From the NCBI RefSeq assembly GCF_945859705.1, contig NC_079135.1, positions 127,714,551-127,778,550 on the forward strand: a stretch of 64,000 bases of DNA, read 5' to 3'. The position numbers and the translations under genes were made by a program. This document shows, piece after piece, positions 1 through 11,680 of the stretch. How positions within the stretch are numbered: position 1 is the first letter of the stretch; each line of letters opens with the position of its first letter. This DNA comes from Episyrphus balteatus (taxonomy: Eukaryota; Arthropoda; Insecta; Diptera; Syrphidae). The notes under the pieces were generated by a model. That model was not told where the DNA came from, did no database searches, and was given only the letters and a program-made list of their open reading frames with translations.

Positions 1-459
1 TTGAACAGTTTATGTTCATGGTTGACAATATATTACACTACTTGGTGGAATAAACGGATGTTAAGAAATTTGAGAAGTTTCAGTTACAATTTGATTTTTT
101 TTTTGTCATTTTTAAAGTTCAAATGAAGATCTTGATTTTTCTTTTTTAAAAATTTTCCACATTCACATTCAACCTCATTGATTGAAATTTAAATCTTTTT
201 GTTTTTGGAAACAGCATTAAAATCGAATAAAAATATTTTTGTCTAGATTTATTGGTGAAAAAATAGATTTTGAATGGAAGAATTTTTATAAAAAATTAAA
301 TTTTGAACCAAGATCAATTTCAATCATATTTTAAACTTAAGTTTAATAAATTAGATAATAATTTAGATAGATACCTAAAAAAATTCGAATTTTTAGGGGT
401 TTTAAAAAATTGCAGTAGCTTCGTTAAAAAATGGTCATATCGGAGTGTTTGAAAAAGCA
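1..459. other. A+T-rich DNA, nothing recognised
   Basis: No convincing open frame, RNA gene or repeat structure was found. Homopolymer runs of A and T dominate. Confidence 0.6.
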
Positions 460-468
460 ATGTGAAGC

Positions 469-710
469 CATGGTACAAAAAGACAAGGTATGATCATTAG
501 AGGAGAGCCGCCATCTTACAAAATGGGGTAATAAGATTTTGACGTTTAAATTTGGCAAAGTCAAAAGCAACAACAATTTTTAAGACAAATTTGTTTACAA
601 CAACAATTTCAATGGGCAGCTGTCAAAACCTTAAGTAGCCATTTTTAAGTTTTGACAGTTCTCGATACAGAATTTTTTCTAATGATCATACCTTCTCTTT
701 TTATACCATG
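469..710. mobile_element. Small TIR element (MITE) with 9-bp target duplication
   Basis: The 242-bp element begins CATGGTACAAAAAGACAAGG and its other end reads, on the opposite strand, CATGGTATAAAAAGAGAAGG, giving terminal inverted repeats of about 34 bp. It is flanked on both sides by ATGTGAAGC (460-468 and 711-719). No coding capacity is present. A 9-bp duplication fits Mutator-like or Merlin-like elements, but the superfamily cannot be fixed from this copy. Confidence 0.8.
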
Positions 711-2206
711 ATGTGAAGCTGTAAACTCTGCTTATTAAAGCAAAAATCTCGTCTTTTTAAAGTAATAAATACATCGCCCAATATTGTTTTAATATAGGTA
801 CACTTAAAAAGAGGTTGTCTGTAAATCCGGTTTACGGACGATGATTTTACGTGATAACGTGTCGTCAGAAAACAGGTTGTGTGCTTTTGTTTAAAATGAG
901 TCAATTGAAGCGTTTACTTTTTTCAAACAATCATAATTTACAAGAAAAAGCTAAAAGCAAAATACCTTTTTTATTTTCTCGTTATATTAATTTTTTTTAT
1001 TTTAAAAGCTTACAAAAAAAATATGCAATTTGAAAGCCAAGTATTTCTTCTTAAGAATAAAACCATTTTAAAATTTTTACAATGCGCAAAAAGTATAAAA
1101 GAAAATTAATGAAAAAAGCAAAAAAACATGAATTTTTATTTTCTCATGTCATTAATTCCATTTTTTTCCCTAACAACCTATAAAAAATGTTATACCATCT
1201 GAAAGCTAATTGTCTTAGCTCAAAATATATATATCGATCAGGTCTATCTACAAAAAGAGCTAAGATTTTTTGAACTCGATCAAATTTCATTAAAAAAAGC
1301 AAAAAAAAACATTTACTTTTTATGTTCTCACGCTATGGAATCAATTTTTTTGATTGATTGTTTGACAACCTATACCATGTAAAACCTTATTATTTCACCT
1401 TTCATATGACGTATCAATCTCATTTCAAAGATGCCTACAAGAGAAGTTAGAATTTTTTAAAGTCAACCATGTCGAATTTCCAGACTGAGATTACGGTACT
1501 TCCCACACTGGTGGCTGTTCGGGGGGCAACAGATTTCCACTGGTGTTTTGAGGTTTTTCGCAAGTTTCTTGATTTAACATTGTGTAGCTTGTAGTTAGTC
1601 TACCGTTATGTGTGATATACCAAATGAAAGGTAATTGTATCAGAATGCTCATAAAAGTTTAATAAAATTTCTATCTGCTGTTGGTCAAAAGTTATAACCT
1701 GTTGAGTTCTAAAATTTTATTTTACAGTTATCTCAAAATTTTGTTTACGAAAATGATTAAAACTTCGCAAACATTTAGTCGTGGTCATGGTCTATCATTA
1801 CTCCACATACTTTATTCCTGTATCTATTAAAGAAAAAAAGGTTAAAAATAAAAAACGATGAAAATCGATTTAAAACGGTCAAAAACCGTGTTTTTTAGAA
1901 ACTTATTTCTTCCGTTATTCAGTCAAAACTCACTAAATGATTCTAACTCACTAAATGATTCTAAATTCATGTATGCATAAAACCAAAACCTACATGTCCT
2001 ATAAGTTTGGAATTTTTTGAACGCTCCAAAAAAAAAGCAGCTAAAAATCAAAAACTACCCAAAAATACCCCTAAAAAACAAGGTGTTTTTCAAAACTTCA
2101 TATTTCAAAATGCAGATTGTTAGAAAAAAATTCGTATCAGACGCCTAATTTTTTTTCCTCGTCTTTCAGCTGGCACCTTTACATTTGTCAAAAAAAATGT
2201 TCCCTA

Positions 2207-2637
2207 CACAGAGAAAAATATGACCCGCTAAAAACTAGCAGATTGCCATATTGTTTTACCGTCCATACATTTCATAAGGAAGTCTTATTAAAATCAACGA
2301 TTCATAAGGTTTTTTTTAAGGAGATTTCTTATTATTTTTATAGAGAAAATCTTATTAAAATTTGACTGAAAAGTTGATTTTTTTTGCAACTTAGCACTAG
2401 AACAAAAATCGCGATCAATATTTTCATGGCAGGTTGGTTCAGGTGGTAAGGTGGGCGACTTATAATTTGAAGTCTCCAGTTCGTTTCCCAGCCTGGTCAT
2501 CGTTTTTTTTATTTTTTTGCAGATTTTAAAACAATAAGGAAAACCCGATTGTTTTAATAAGGTTTCCTTCTTGGATGAAAACCATAGAGAAATCTTATTG
2601 TTTTTGTTCTATTTTATGTGGTCTATTTTTCTCTGTG
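2207..2637 (+). mobile_element. TA-flanked MITE carrying a tRNA-like core, copy 1
   Basis: The 431-bp element has inverted termini CACAGAGAAAAATA and is flanked by TA on both sides (2205-2206, 2638-2639). A near-identical copy lies inverted at 8240-8669. The corresponding position of the partner repeat at 60954-60955 is empty and holds a single TA, which confirms the boundaries and the TA duplication. TA duplication suggests mobilisation by a Tc1/mariner-type transposase (inference). No such transposase with matching ends is seen in the window. Confidence 0.88.
2428..2499 (+). other. tRNA-like sequence inside the MITE (decayed boxes)
   Basis: The stretch contains TGGTTCAGGTGG, which resembles a Pol III box A, a GACT/AGTC stem around a loop in the anticodon-arm position, and GTTCGTTTCC in the box B position. 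The inverted copy at 8381-8450 keeps the better box B, GTTCGATTCC. The acceptor and T stems do not pair well, so this is not a functional tRNA gene. It could be an old SINE or tRNA remnant carried by the MITE. Confidence 0.45.
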
Positions 2638-2985
2638 TACCCAAAATCATCATTTTGTCATAGCCCCAATACGTGTACAACATTCAAACAAAACTTTATA
2701 GCTTAGTTTCAAATTTTTTTAGAATTTTTTCTTAAATGCAGTTATTCTTAAATTAATCTCATCTATCTATAGGAACAAAAATTAATTCTTTACGACTTCG
2801 CGTTTAGATTTTAGCCCAAATTTCATCTTTCCTTTTTACCACTGTTTACCCTATTAAATGACGAAATTTTTAAAAATCCTTCATTTGGATTAAGCTTTAG
2901 GTTATTATCTTTCAAATAAGCTATAGAAGATTTTTGTATCTCTAAAAAAAAATTTCTCCCGTAAAAATAATGCTTCAACCGAAAC

Positions 2986-4789
2986 ACCCTTTAATAAAAT
3001 ACCAAGTCAAACGGAAGATCTCTTGCTACAATCTGAATACCCTTAAAAAAACTTTCCATATCAGAACTTAAACAACAACTTCTCTCCCATAACTCAGGTG
3101 TTTTACAACAAAGAGTGTCACTAAATGGTTAACATAAATACACTAGGAACACCTTCTTTCCAAAGTTACCTACCTACCTAACCTTACGACTACATTTGAG
3201 AACATTTTTATAGTTGCAACATGTTACATCCGCGTTGTTCTTTGCGCCAAAATTTATCACCAAAGACACATCCAGTGCCATATTGGATTTCAAAAACACC
3301 ATACCGCCCGCCATTGCCGCCATTGGAGACACAGTGTTGAAATGCAGTTTTGCACTGCTTTTAATGGAGTGGTTGGAGCGCCAAGCACAACTCCCGCACA
3401 TACACCTTTGGGAGTCTTTTTGAATGCCTAATCACAGCGAGAGCAGAACATGAGCATTGCAAAAACATATGCACACGAATCCCAGGTACAACTTCTGATA
3501 TATTTGACCCGCACCGAATATTTATTACCCCAACACTGGCCAACTGGAGTCATTTACTGCTGCAGCAACAAATGTCGTCGTAGTCATTGTCGTGTCACAC
3601 AAGTCACCTGTGCAACATGCTCACACGCTATGACCTTCATTCCTCCTCTTGCCAACTAAACCGGGGATGGGCAAAGACTATGGCTAAGTGGGGTAAGGTG
3701 CCAAACAGGGGGTTTCAAATGCGCGATGTTTGGTCACAGCTTAGAGAAAAAAAAACCTATCGAATCCTCTTAGAACCTAAGGCTACAATTCCGACAGAGA
3801 GGCAGGCTATTAGAAACAGCCTAAGTGAGAGGAAGAAGATCATTTTGCAAAGATTAAATTTGCAAATGGATTCACATTGCGCGCTCTAAGCATTTTCGGA
3901 CTCTTTTAGAAGCAGTAGATATAATTCCCAGATCCGACGCGACGGATGCGGCGGCTGCTACCAAATGCCGCTCCTGCAGCAAGTGATCATTTTAATGTGC
4001 GCAGTTACACACTGCGCTGCTGCTGCGACTGAGACTGCGCCTGCGCCTGCGCTGGACTCTCCACACTCGACAGGCCACAACCACCAGTAACTAGTGGCGA
4101 ATAATTTATGAATTGATTTTCAGTTAATTAAGTTGATTTATTGCCACTTTATTGCTTTATTGCGCTTAAATATTGTGCACTGAGTGCGAGCAGACTGCGA
4201 TAGATTGCGATAGACGCGCTCTTGGGCACCAACAACCACTTGGTACACATAAACGAGAAAACTTAGTATTTTGCTTGGTTGTTTTATGCAACTTCTTGAC
4301 GTTCACTCTTTGGGAATCGGAAATTAATGGCGGTTGCTAGTTGGTCGAGTGTGGTAGTTCTAGCTCTTAGAGATTATTACTTCTTCTTCTTACATGTTCC
4401 GGTGGTATAACGCTTGGATTAGAATGTACCTATGCATGCGGATTAGATTGTGGCTTAAAATTTATTGAAGAAAGTCACACAGTTGTTGTTGTTGGTGTTC
4501 TTCAGCTTGCACAACAAGTTCATGATTTGGCTTCTATTTAATCGCAGAAATAAAATTTTGCTAAATTGGGATTAAAGTTCAATGAATTAAAAGGATAAAC
4601 GGCAAACATTTATGTGCTGAACTGATTACAGCCTTTTAACTCGCGTAATAACTGCGGGATTGAGCCAGGTGTCAACTTTATGAGGAAGTTATAAGTAAAT
4701 TATTGAAGTCTTATAAAGCTGTTAAGCCAGGGAAGACACAATTTTGAAAAAAAACTCTTGAATTGAAGATGAACCTTATCCAAATAACA
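2986..4789. other. Low-repeat DNA, host-like, no gene recognised
   Basis: Base composition is more balanced at 3170-4330 than in the surrounding repeats, including CTGCGCCTGCGC-type tracts near 4020-4060. Open frames of 60-100 codons exist (for example 3587-3889) but show no recognisable domain. It reads like single-copy intronic or intergenic sequence. Confidence 0.5.
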
Positions 4790-5650
4790 TTTTTTGGTTA
4801 GAAAACCGTAAATAAACTGGATATTAACTTGGGTTAATTAACCGGAAAGTAAGGTTTTTAAAAAAACCACTTTATTCTCCGAACACTGGGTTTTTAAAAA
4901 CCTAATTTTGACGGTTATTAAATAACTATTTATTTTTTGTTAAAGAAAAACCTAAAAAAAAAACCAAAAATGTTTATGTTATAACCGTTTACAAACCGTT
5001 TATATACAGTTACAAACAAACCTGTACCAAGTTATTTGACGGCTTTTCTATAACCGTTTACCTAAGGTTTCTATAAAACCTGTAATATACGTTATTACAG
5101 GTTCTTATTAAACCTGTAATACCTATAACAAGTTCTTATTAAACCTGTATTCAATGTTATTTGAACGTTTTTTTTTATAACCAGGTCTTTATAAAACCTG
5201 TTATAAACGTTATTTGAGTTTTGTTTTAACCGTTTTCCTAACAGTTTTTATAAAACCTGTAAATACGTTGTACTGGTTTATTTTTTATTTTCACAGCTTT
5301 TTTATAACCGTTTATTTATAGTTTTTATAAAACCTGTAATAAACGTTATTTTCACGGCTTTTTTTTAACCGTATTTTTTTATAACCCTTAAAACACAAAT
5401 ACAAAAGTTATTGCATAACCAATTAAAATGGGTTGAAAAACTACCACAAAGGAACATAAACTTGGTTAAAAAAAGGAATTTTTGAAACCAATTTATGACT
5501 AAAAAGTTTATTTTGAGTATAATTTTAACCCGAAACGGACCTCCAAAAATACTGTTTTTTTTTTGTTAAAAATTAACTAGAGAATTTTAATAACCCGTTT
5601 ATAGCCGCTTTATGACCACGCTTATTTGCGGTTATTTTACAACTTTGATT
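4790..5650. repeat. Degenerate tandem repeat built on AAAACCTGTAATA...ACGTTATT
   Basis: Blocks such as TTTATAAAACCTGTAATA, followed by ACGTTATT and then a TTTATAACCGTTTA block, recur at irregular spacing of about 50-70 bp between about 4960 and 5400, with weaker copies on each side. Unit boundaries are blurred by substitutions and small indels, suggesting an old array. No coding potential is apparent. Confidence 0.65.
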
Positions 5651-7060
5651 ATTTTGCAACCAAGGTTAGAACTTAGAAATTGTTTCTTCGGTAAGATAAC
5701 CAAGAAAGAGTGTAATACTTCTTGCGTACCTCTAAAAATCTTCCTTTCTGTTTCCAATCCAAGTTACTAAAGTTATTTTCCCTTCCTTTTGTTTTGGTGT
5801 AAATTTATTTATGGAGGCTACTTTTTGAAGACAATTTTATTCCTTTTGTAATGGAATCTTCTTGTTTGAATTTTAAATTAAGATTTCCCTAAAAGCTTGC
5901 CCTTATTTTTAATGATCCTTGAAGTTGAAAATCTTTGTCTCCTCTCTCAATTTGTACCTGTATAATTCAGAATTTGCTTTAGCTGAATATGCTTATGAAC
6001 ATGAATCCATTTGGGATTTATGTCCCCTAAAAAATGTACGCGACCATATCTTTATCTTGAAAAAAGTAAATACGAAACAAAATAAAAAAGAATAATGCAA
6101 ATAAATGAAAGGAAGGTAAGTGAAGTATTATTACATGGCCTACACTTTTGTAAATAAATAAAAAACACTTTATAATATATTTTTGCTTAGTTAGATGGTA
6201 TGTTATCATTATATTTCTTTTATGATTTTCTGCTGGGTACTTTATTAGCTTTCTAAATTTGCATCTGCTTATCCACCATACAGCAGCCAAATTATTTACT
6301 TTACAACTGGTAATTTTCATTGTTGAAAGTAATTTTATATTTTATGACGAGTGTTAAAATATTAAGTATGAAATTTAATGAAAATCTGTTTGAATAACTT
6401 TTTTGCGACAACACATAAAACATACTTCATTATTTTGTCTAATAAATTTTAATTCTAACCAAATTATATTTCACATATTTTTTGGTAAACAAAAATCGAT
6501 GTGTACCCTCTCATAAAAGTTTAAACGCAATTAGTTTAACAACTTCTATGTTCGCATACCTATGTATCTATAATAGTAAAAATCAATTTTTCACAATTAA
6601 ATCAATATTAATTTCATTAAAATCGGTTTAGACGTGTAAGAAAAAGTTCAAGATAAAACAATGGTTACCTAGGTATGTATCTATATTGAAAAAAATTCAC
6701 TTTAAATAGAGCCAAAGCCAACTGAAATAATGTAATACGGCTAACTCCTTATTTCGTCGTCATAATAATTTCTCATTTATTAAAAGTAAAGAAGCTAAAA
6801 TTAGAACAGAATAATTAAATGTGAAAACTTATTAAAGACAAATTTGAATCTAATTTGAAAAATATTTATTAAAAAAAATAACAACTGATTTAAAACTATT
6901 TTTAAATAATCGAAAAAAAATAACTTTATTTTAATTGTACAGATAAAATACATAGTACCTACTCAACAAAAAAAAAAAAAATTGTTACAATAGTAAAACT
7001 TGACAAAAAATTTACTTTTGGGATAAGAACCAAAGATCAAAAAAGTATATAAAAAAATAT
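5651..7060. other. A+T-rich DNA, nothing recognised
   Basis: No long open frame, RNA-like fold or clear repeat was seen. The region ends in A-rich low-complexity sequence near 6965. Confidence 0.5.
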
Positions 7061-7244
7061 GTTGAAGGGTGTTTTTTTCGAAGAGACAGTAAAATCTATA
7101 ATCGGTCCCAAAAAGCCAATGATTCCTTTTACTTTTGGTTTTGATGACAAATTGAACGTTTATACTTAAGTTCTTAGATGTTTTACTCGAATTATTGGCC
7201 AATTACAGATTTTACTGTCTCTTCGAAAAAAAACCCTTTCACCT
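7061..7244. repeat. Inverted repeat with arms of about 45 bp
   Basis: The segment CGAAGAGACAGTAAAATCT at 7079-7097 is repeated in reverse complement near 7211-7229, with the homology extending through the flanking GAAGGGTGTTTTT / AAAACCCTTTC tracts. The loop is about 90 bp. The arms also contain the ACACCCTTTCA motif of the adjacent tandem units. Confidence 0.7.
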
Positions 7245-7500
7245 AATTTTTTTTTCTTGCTTTGTATCCGAAACTCAATGTTTTTACCAAATTTCATTAG
7301 GGTGGCAAATCATTTTTATTTTCACTAAAAAAAAACACCCCTTTAACCATGATATTCTTATAGACACTTTAGATTCTTGTTTCTAATCTCAAAAGTAACA
7401 TAATTGCTGAATTTCAATAGGGTACCACTATTATTACTAACTTTTTCAATAAAGCCACATTTTCTCTACACTTAAAAACAACACCCTTTCACATGAAAAA
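7200..7500 (+). repeat. Degenerate tandem units with ACACCCTTT motif
   Basis: Three units of roughly 110-150 bp begin with A-runs followed by (AC)ACCCTTT and share downstream text resembling TTTAGATTCTTGTTTCT and TTTCAATAGGGTACCA. A further isolated unit lies at about 8895-9010. The similarity is clear but diverged. Function and origin are unknown. Confidence 0.5.
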
Positions 7501-7514
7501 AATGTAAAGACAAA

Positions 7515-8085
7515 CAGCCTTATTTATTAGATTTCACTAAACAGCTCTAAACGGCTGCATAGTTATAGTCTTTATGCAAAGTTACATAAATTTCTATTTA
7601 TAAAACATTTTCTTAGCCATTATAATTATGCTAGGTTTGTGTCCAAATAAGTACTAAAAATGGAAAATTAGTACTTTTAATCACGACAAACCACTCCATC
7701 TCCATAAACAAAAAAAAAAAAAAAAAACGCAAAAATTTCTCGTAAATTATATCAGGAAAAAATCTCCAGAATTCTTTTTTTTTTTTTTTTGTTTTATTTG
7801 ATTTCATTGTTCACTTAATTGCAAATGTAGTCCAAAAAATAAGTTCTTCAATGAACAAAAAAAAAAAAAATAAACAAAATTTACAAATCATTGCCATGTT
7901 TTCTTTTTCTGAAAATTATGCGATGTTCAAATGACATTTAAGCAAAATATATTCTTATTCAGGCTCTAAGCAACCTAAAAACGCGTTTAGCTTATATAAC
8001 CTCTATTAAACGTTGCATACATTTTATAAATAACAATTTTGTGTTTAAAGACATTATAAAGAGTACATGATGCTATGCACTGTCT
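7515..8085 (+). repeat. Long inverted repeat 'Y', left copy
   Basis: This segment is repeated in reverse complement at 10905-11680. Shared landmarks include CTAAACGGCTGCATAGTTAT, TTTGTGTCCAAATAAGTACT and ACATTTAAGCAAAATA. The outer ends of both copies begin near CAGCCTTATTTATTAG. No target duplication is evident. The pair could be the arms of one large foldback element into which other transposons inserted, or two independent copies facing each other. Confidence 0.7.
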
Positions 8086-8239
8086 ATCTTCTTCTTCTTC
8101 TTCCTTTTTCTCGGCGCTGTTATGATCTCGATGTCGAGGGGATCATAACCTTCCCACGTTACTGCTTCACACTAGTGATCCGCCTGTGGGGTTCGCCGGG
8201 TTGAGCTCAGAAATCGGCGGCAAGCCTCCCGGTTTTGTA
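8086..8239. repeat. Possible dispersed repeat fragment, interrupted by MITE copy 2
   Basis: After a CTT microsatellite (8089-8103) comes unusually GC-rich text for this window, with GGTTCGCCGGGTTGAGCTC and CGGCAAGCCTCCCGG. It appears to continue after the MITE at 8672-8740. This looks like a piece of an older dispersed element, but I cannot name the family. Confidence 0.35.
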
Positions 8240-8669
8240 CACAGAGAAAAATAGACCACATAAAATAGAACAAAAACAATAAGATTTCTCTATGGTTTTC
8301 ATCCAAGAAGGAAACCTTATTAAAACAATCGGGTTTTCCTTATTGTTTTAAAATCTGCAAAAAAATAAAAAAAAAAAGATGACCAGGCTGGGAATCGAAC
8401 TGGAGACTTCAAACTTTAGTCGCCCACCTTACCACCTGAACCAACCTGCCATGAAAATATTGATCGCGATTTTTGTTCTAGTGCTAAGTGCAAAAAAAAT
8501 CAACTTTTCAGTCAAATTTTAATAAGATTTTCTCTATAAAAATAATAAGAAATCTCCTTAAAAAAACCTTATTAATCGTTGATTTTAATAAGATTTCCTT
8601 ATGAAATGTATGGACGGTAAAACAATATGGCAATCTGTTAGTTTTTAGCGGGTCATATTTTTCTCTGTG
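8240..8669 (-). mobile_element. TA-flanked MITE carrying a tRNA-like core, copy 2
   Basis: The 430-bp element is the inverted counterpart of 2207-2637, with the same CACAGAGAAAAATA termini and TA on each side (8238-8239, 8670-8671). The two copies differ by few substitutions, so they are recent relatives. The interior holds the tRNA-like core at 8381-8450. Confidence 0.88.
8381..8450 (-). other. tRNA-like sequence inside MITE copy 2
   Basis: Read on the minus strand, this has box A-like TGGTTCAGGTGG and box B GTTCGATTCC about 40 bases apart, plus a GACT/AGTC anticodon-like stem. The flanking stems are imperfect, so it is not called as a tRNA gene. Confidence 0.45.
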
Positions 8670-9351
8670 TATTGTTCCGTTTCTGAGGCCAACTGAATGC
8701 TGGTGTTTTTGCATTTGCTTGTACCAGGAGTTTTTAGGCCTACCTTTCTTTTTATTTCTATGATGAGTTTATAAATAGGGCTCTAATTTTATGCGTAGTT
8801 TCCATGGGAAAGACAACACTTTTAATAAATTTCGTAAGTGTACCTATATAATATATACACCATTGATTTTAACGAACTTATAACAGATTTTTCTTATTTC
8901 CCAAAAAAAAAAACACCCTTTCACCTAAAATATGTTTATAGACTACTTAGATTCCTGGTTTCTTTTAAAAATGAAACCAATTTTCATTGGTGTAACAATT
9001 TTGTCCCAGTTTTTGTGGTACCGAGTTTCATCATGTCTTAAAAATATCACTGAAGATAGTTTTGTAGACTCTGTTAATCTGTTGTTCTATAACTTTTTCA
9101 CCAAGTTTTAAAAATTAACAAAATGTATGTCAGCTGTTATGACACCTTTCTCACACACAACTCAACCAATCAAAATGTTTTTCACATGGGTTTCGGTTAT
9201 ACTTTACCTGTTGCAATTATTTTGATTTTAATTTTATGTCATTAAATTCAGCATCAAAAAATACCTTTAAATTCGACGAATATTGAAAAAAAATATATTT
9301 AATGGACACATTTTCCAATGCAGAATATTTTTTATTTGCAATACCTACGTA

Positions 9352-9474
9352 TTTTTACTTGCGATATAGGTACTATAGGGCAAGTTTAGGATTCGTAAAA
9401 AAAATCGAACTCGAGATAACAATTTTACATGACATTACGATGATGGAGAATGCCAAAAAAGTGGGTCCGGCAAT

Positions 9475-9507
<33 letters not shown>

Positions 9508-10283
9508 AAGAACCTCGAGCTACAGCCTAAACTACTGAAGCGATTTTATTCAAACTTGGTAGTTAGCAGTTTATGGTGATTCCCTAGAGGGGAAATTGAA
9601 TTTTTTTTTTTATGACCAAAACTAACGGTACCTGCCATATAACGGAAATAGAAAAGTTAATTTTTTTCAAAAATGGCTCTAACGATTTTGATTAAAAATT
9701 TTGTGTGTGGTATTACACATAAGAGCCAACTTTTGAAATAAAAAAAATATTTTTTGTACCGTTATTAACGGTACCTGTCATAGAACGGTTTTTTTGGTTT
9801 CTGAATATCTCGTACAAAATTAACCCGATTTCAACGAAAATTTTTATGCAAAATCAATTAAATAATAATAATATTAAAATTTTAGAAAATTTTCAAAAAA
9901 AAGTGCATTTTTGGATTTTTAAAAAATATTTCAAAATTTTTTTTTGAAAAATCAATTTTTTGAAAACGGGTTGATGAAAAATTTTGAAATTTCGTTTTTA
10001 TGTGTAAATTAATTATTTCTTTAAAATGGCATACCAACTTTTTTTTTTGAAAAATGTAAGACATTTTTTATATATAAAAAATTATTTTTTTAAAAAACGG
10101 CTCTAACGATTTTGGAAATTTTTTTTCTAAAAATACCTTTTTATGCAAGTAATAAAATGGCATACTTGGTTTTTTGTAAAACATAATTTAAAACGGTGTT
10201 TTTTGAATAAAAAGCTTTAACATTAGAGTTACTTTTAGCATAAGAGCAAGTACGTGCGACCCCAGTCGTGCATTTTATTTTTT
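9352..10283 (+). mobile_element. HINE / DINE-1-like non-autonomous Helentron, copy 1
   Basis: The element starts TTTTTACTTGCGATATAGG, with ACTTGC and GCAAGT forming a short 5' stem. Then come the ACATTACGATG block, a (GTCT)n tract at about 9476-9507, the conserved core ACAGCCTAAAC and TCAAACTTGG, and a long A/T-rich body with repeated CGGCTCTAACGATTTT. It ends GAGCAAGTACGTGCGAC, then CCCAGTCGTGCATTTTATT. The inverted 5' ACTTGC and 3' GCAAGT act like subterminal inverted repeats, and the (GTCY)n tract is the hallmark described for DINE-1/mini-me elements. Family assignment rests on these structural features, not on a search. Confidence 0.75.
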
Positions 10284-10904
10284 TACGCAAAATACATTTT
10301 ATTTGCAATAAATATGTTTTTTTTTTTTAATTTCAAATGCATTGTCTTCAATTAAATTTTTACAGCCCTGATTTTGGCAAATAAAAATAATAAAATATCA
10401 AAATATTTTAGGTTAAGGAATACTTAAAATTAATGTACCGTATGGAAAATATAGTTTTTTAAACTTGATCAAAAATGAAAAAAATTTAATTATTGGTATT
10501 TCCTTTCCGATGGAAGGGTTTTGGTAGATTTAACTATTTAAATATTTAACTATATATTTAACTATTCATTAAATAAAGCATTTAAATACATTAACACTTA
10601 GTTTTTTCATTATCGTTAATATTGAATGTATTACAACTATGCTGTCTGAGAATGTCTTCAAATAAGATGTATCGGGTTTGACGTAAGAAAATCACTCCCG
10701 TTACATCTTCTTTAAAGATATTCTCAGATTGCACGATTGACAACTAATAGAATAACTAACTAACTAACTAATAGAATGTCAGTGACAAGTCATTTCCAAA
10801 TTGAATTTTGAGTTGAAAGTTGAATTACCAAAATGATGGAGGTAAAAAGAGTTCCATTGTTTTTTTTTTTAATCAAAGCAACATTATATTTTAGCAGCCC
10901 TATT
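10284..10904. other. A+T-rich DNA, nothing recognised
   Basis: The only visible structure is a short local tandem of AACTAACT near 10750. No gene or clear element was found. Confidence 0.5.
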
Positions 10905-11680
10905 TAAAAACTCATCATAGAGAGTACATAGCATTATGTACTCTTTATAATGTATTTAAACAAAAAATTGTGATTTATAATATTTATGCAACGTTTAATA
11001 AAGGTTGTATAAGCTAAACGAGTTTTTAGGTTGTTTAGAGCCTGAATAAGAATTTATTTTGCTTAAATGTCATTTGAACATCAAATAATTTTCAGAAAAA
11101 GAAAAAAATGTCAATATTTGTATATATTTTTGTTTTTTTCATTGAAGAATTTATTGTTTTGATTACATTTTCAATTAAATGAACAACTTGAAGTCAACTA
11201 CATCAAAAAATAAGAAATTTGCAGATTTGTTCCTGATATAATTTACGAGAAATTTTGGCCGCAGTGCTTATAAATTCATGTGGGTCTGTGTATTCATCTT
11301 TTACTTATGTGTCTAGATTTTCATACATGTGAACAATTTGTTATCAAATGAAATGTGTTTTTTTTAGAGATTTTCTTCTACATACATATATGACATTGAG
11401 AACTTTGGTTCACGTTTTTGTTTATTTTTTTTTTGTTCATTTTTTAATCAGATGAAATTATTTTATCGACAGATGGAGTTGTTTGTCGTACTAATTTTCC
11501 ATTTTTAGTACTTATTTGGACACAAACCTAGCATAACAATAATGGCTAGGAAAATGTTTAATAAATTGGAATTTATCTAACGTTGCATAAAGGCTACATA
11601 AAACTTTATGTATTGTATAACTATGCAGCCGTTTAGAGCTGTTTAGTGAAATCTAATAAATAAGGCTGTAGGTGTTTTAA
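10905..11680 (-). repeat. Long inverted repeat 'Y', right copy
   Basis: This is the reverse-complement partner of 7515-8085, with landmarks TATTTGGACACAAACCTAGC and GCAGCCGTTTAGAGCTG. It is about 200 bp longer than the left copy, partly because of extra sequence around 11260-11450. No open frame is recognisable. Confidence 0.7.

Larger units (their letters stand above)
812..2985 (+). repeat. Unclassified long dispersed repeat 'X', copy A
   Basis: This stretch recurs in reverse orientation at 60620-63090, and parts recur at 41640-42430 (same orientation) and 49560-50640 (reverse). The outer edge shared by A and the 60-63 kb copy starts near AGGTTGTCTGTAAA. Outside it the two copies lose similarity. 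No protein with recognisable domains is encoded. Two later insertions (2207-2637 here, 62892-63022 in the partner) are visible by comparing the copies. It may be a decayed non-autonomous DNA transposon, but I cannot assign a superfamily. Confidence 0.7.

Noticed and set aside
3587..3889. 100-codon open frame in host-like DNA
   Set aside because: No recognisable domain, no supporting splice context; length is within chance expectation for 64 kb.
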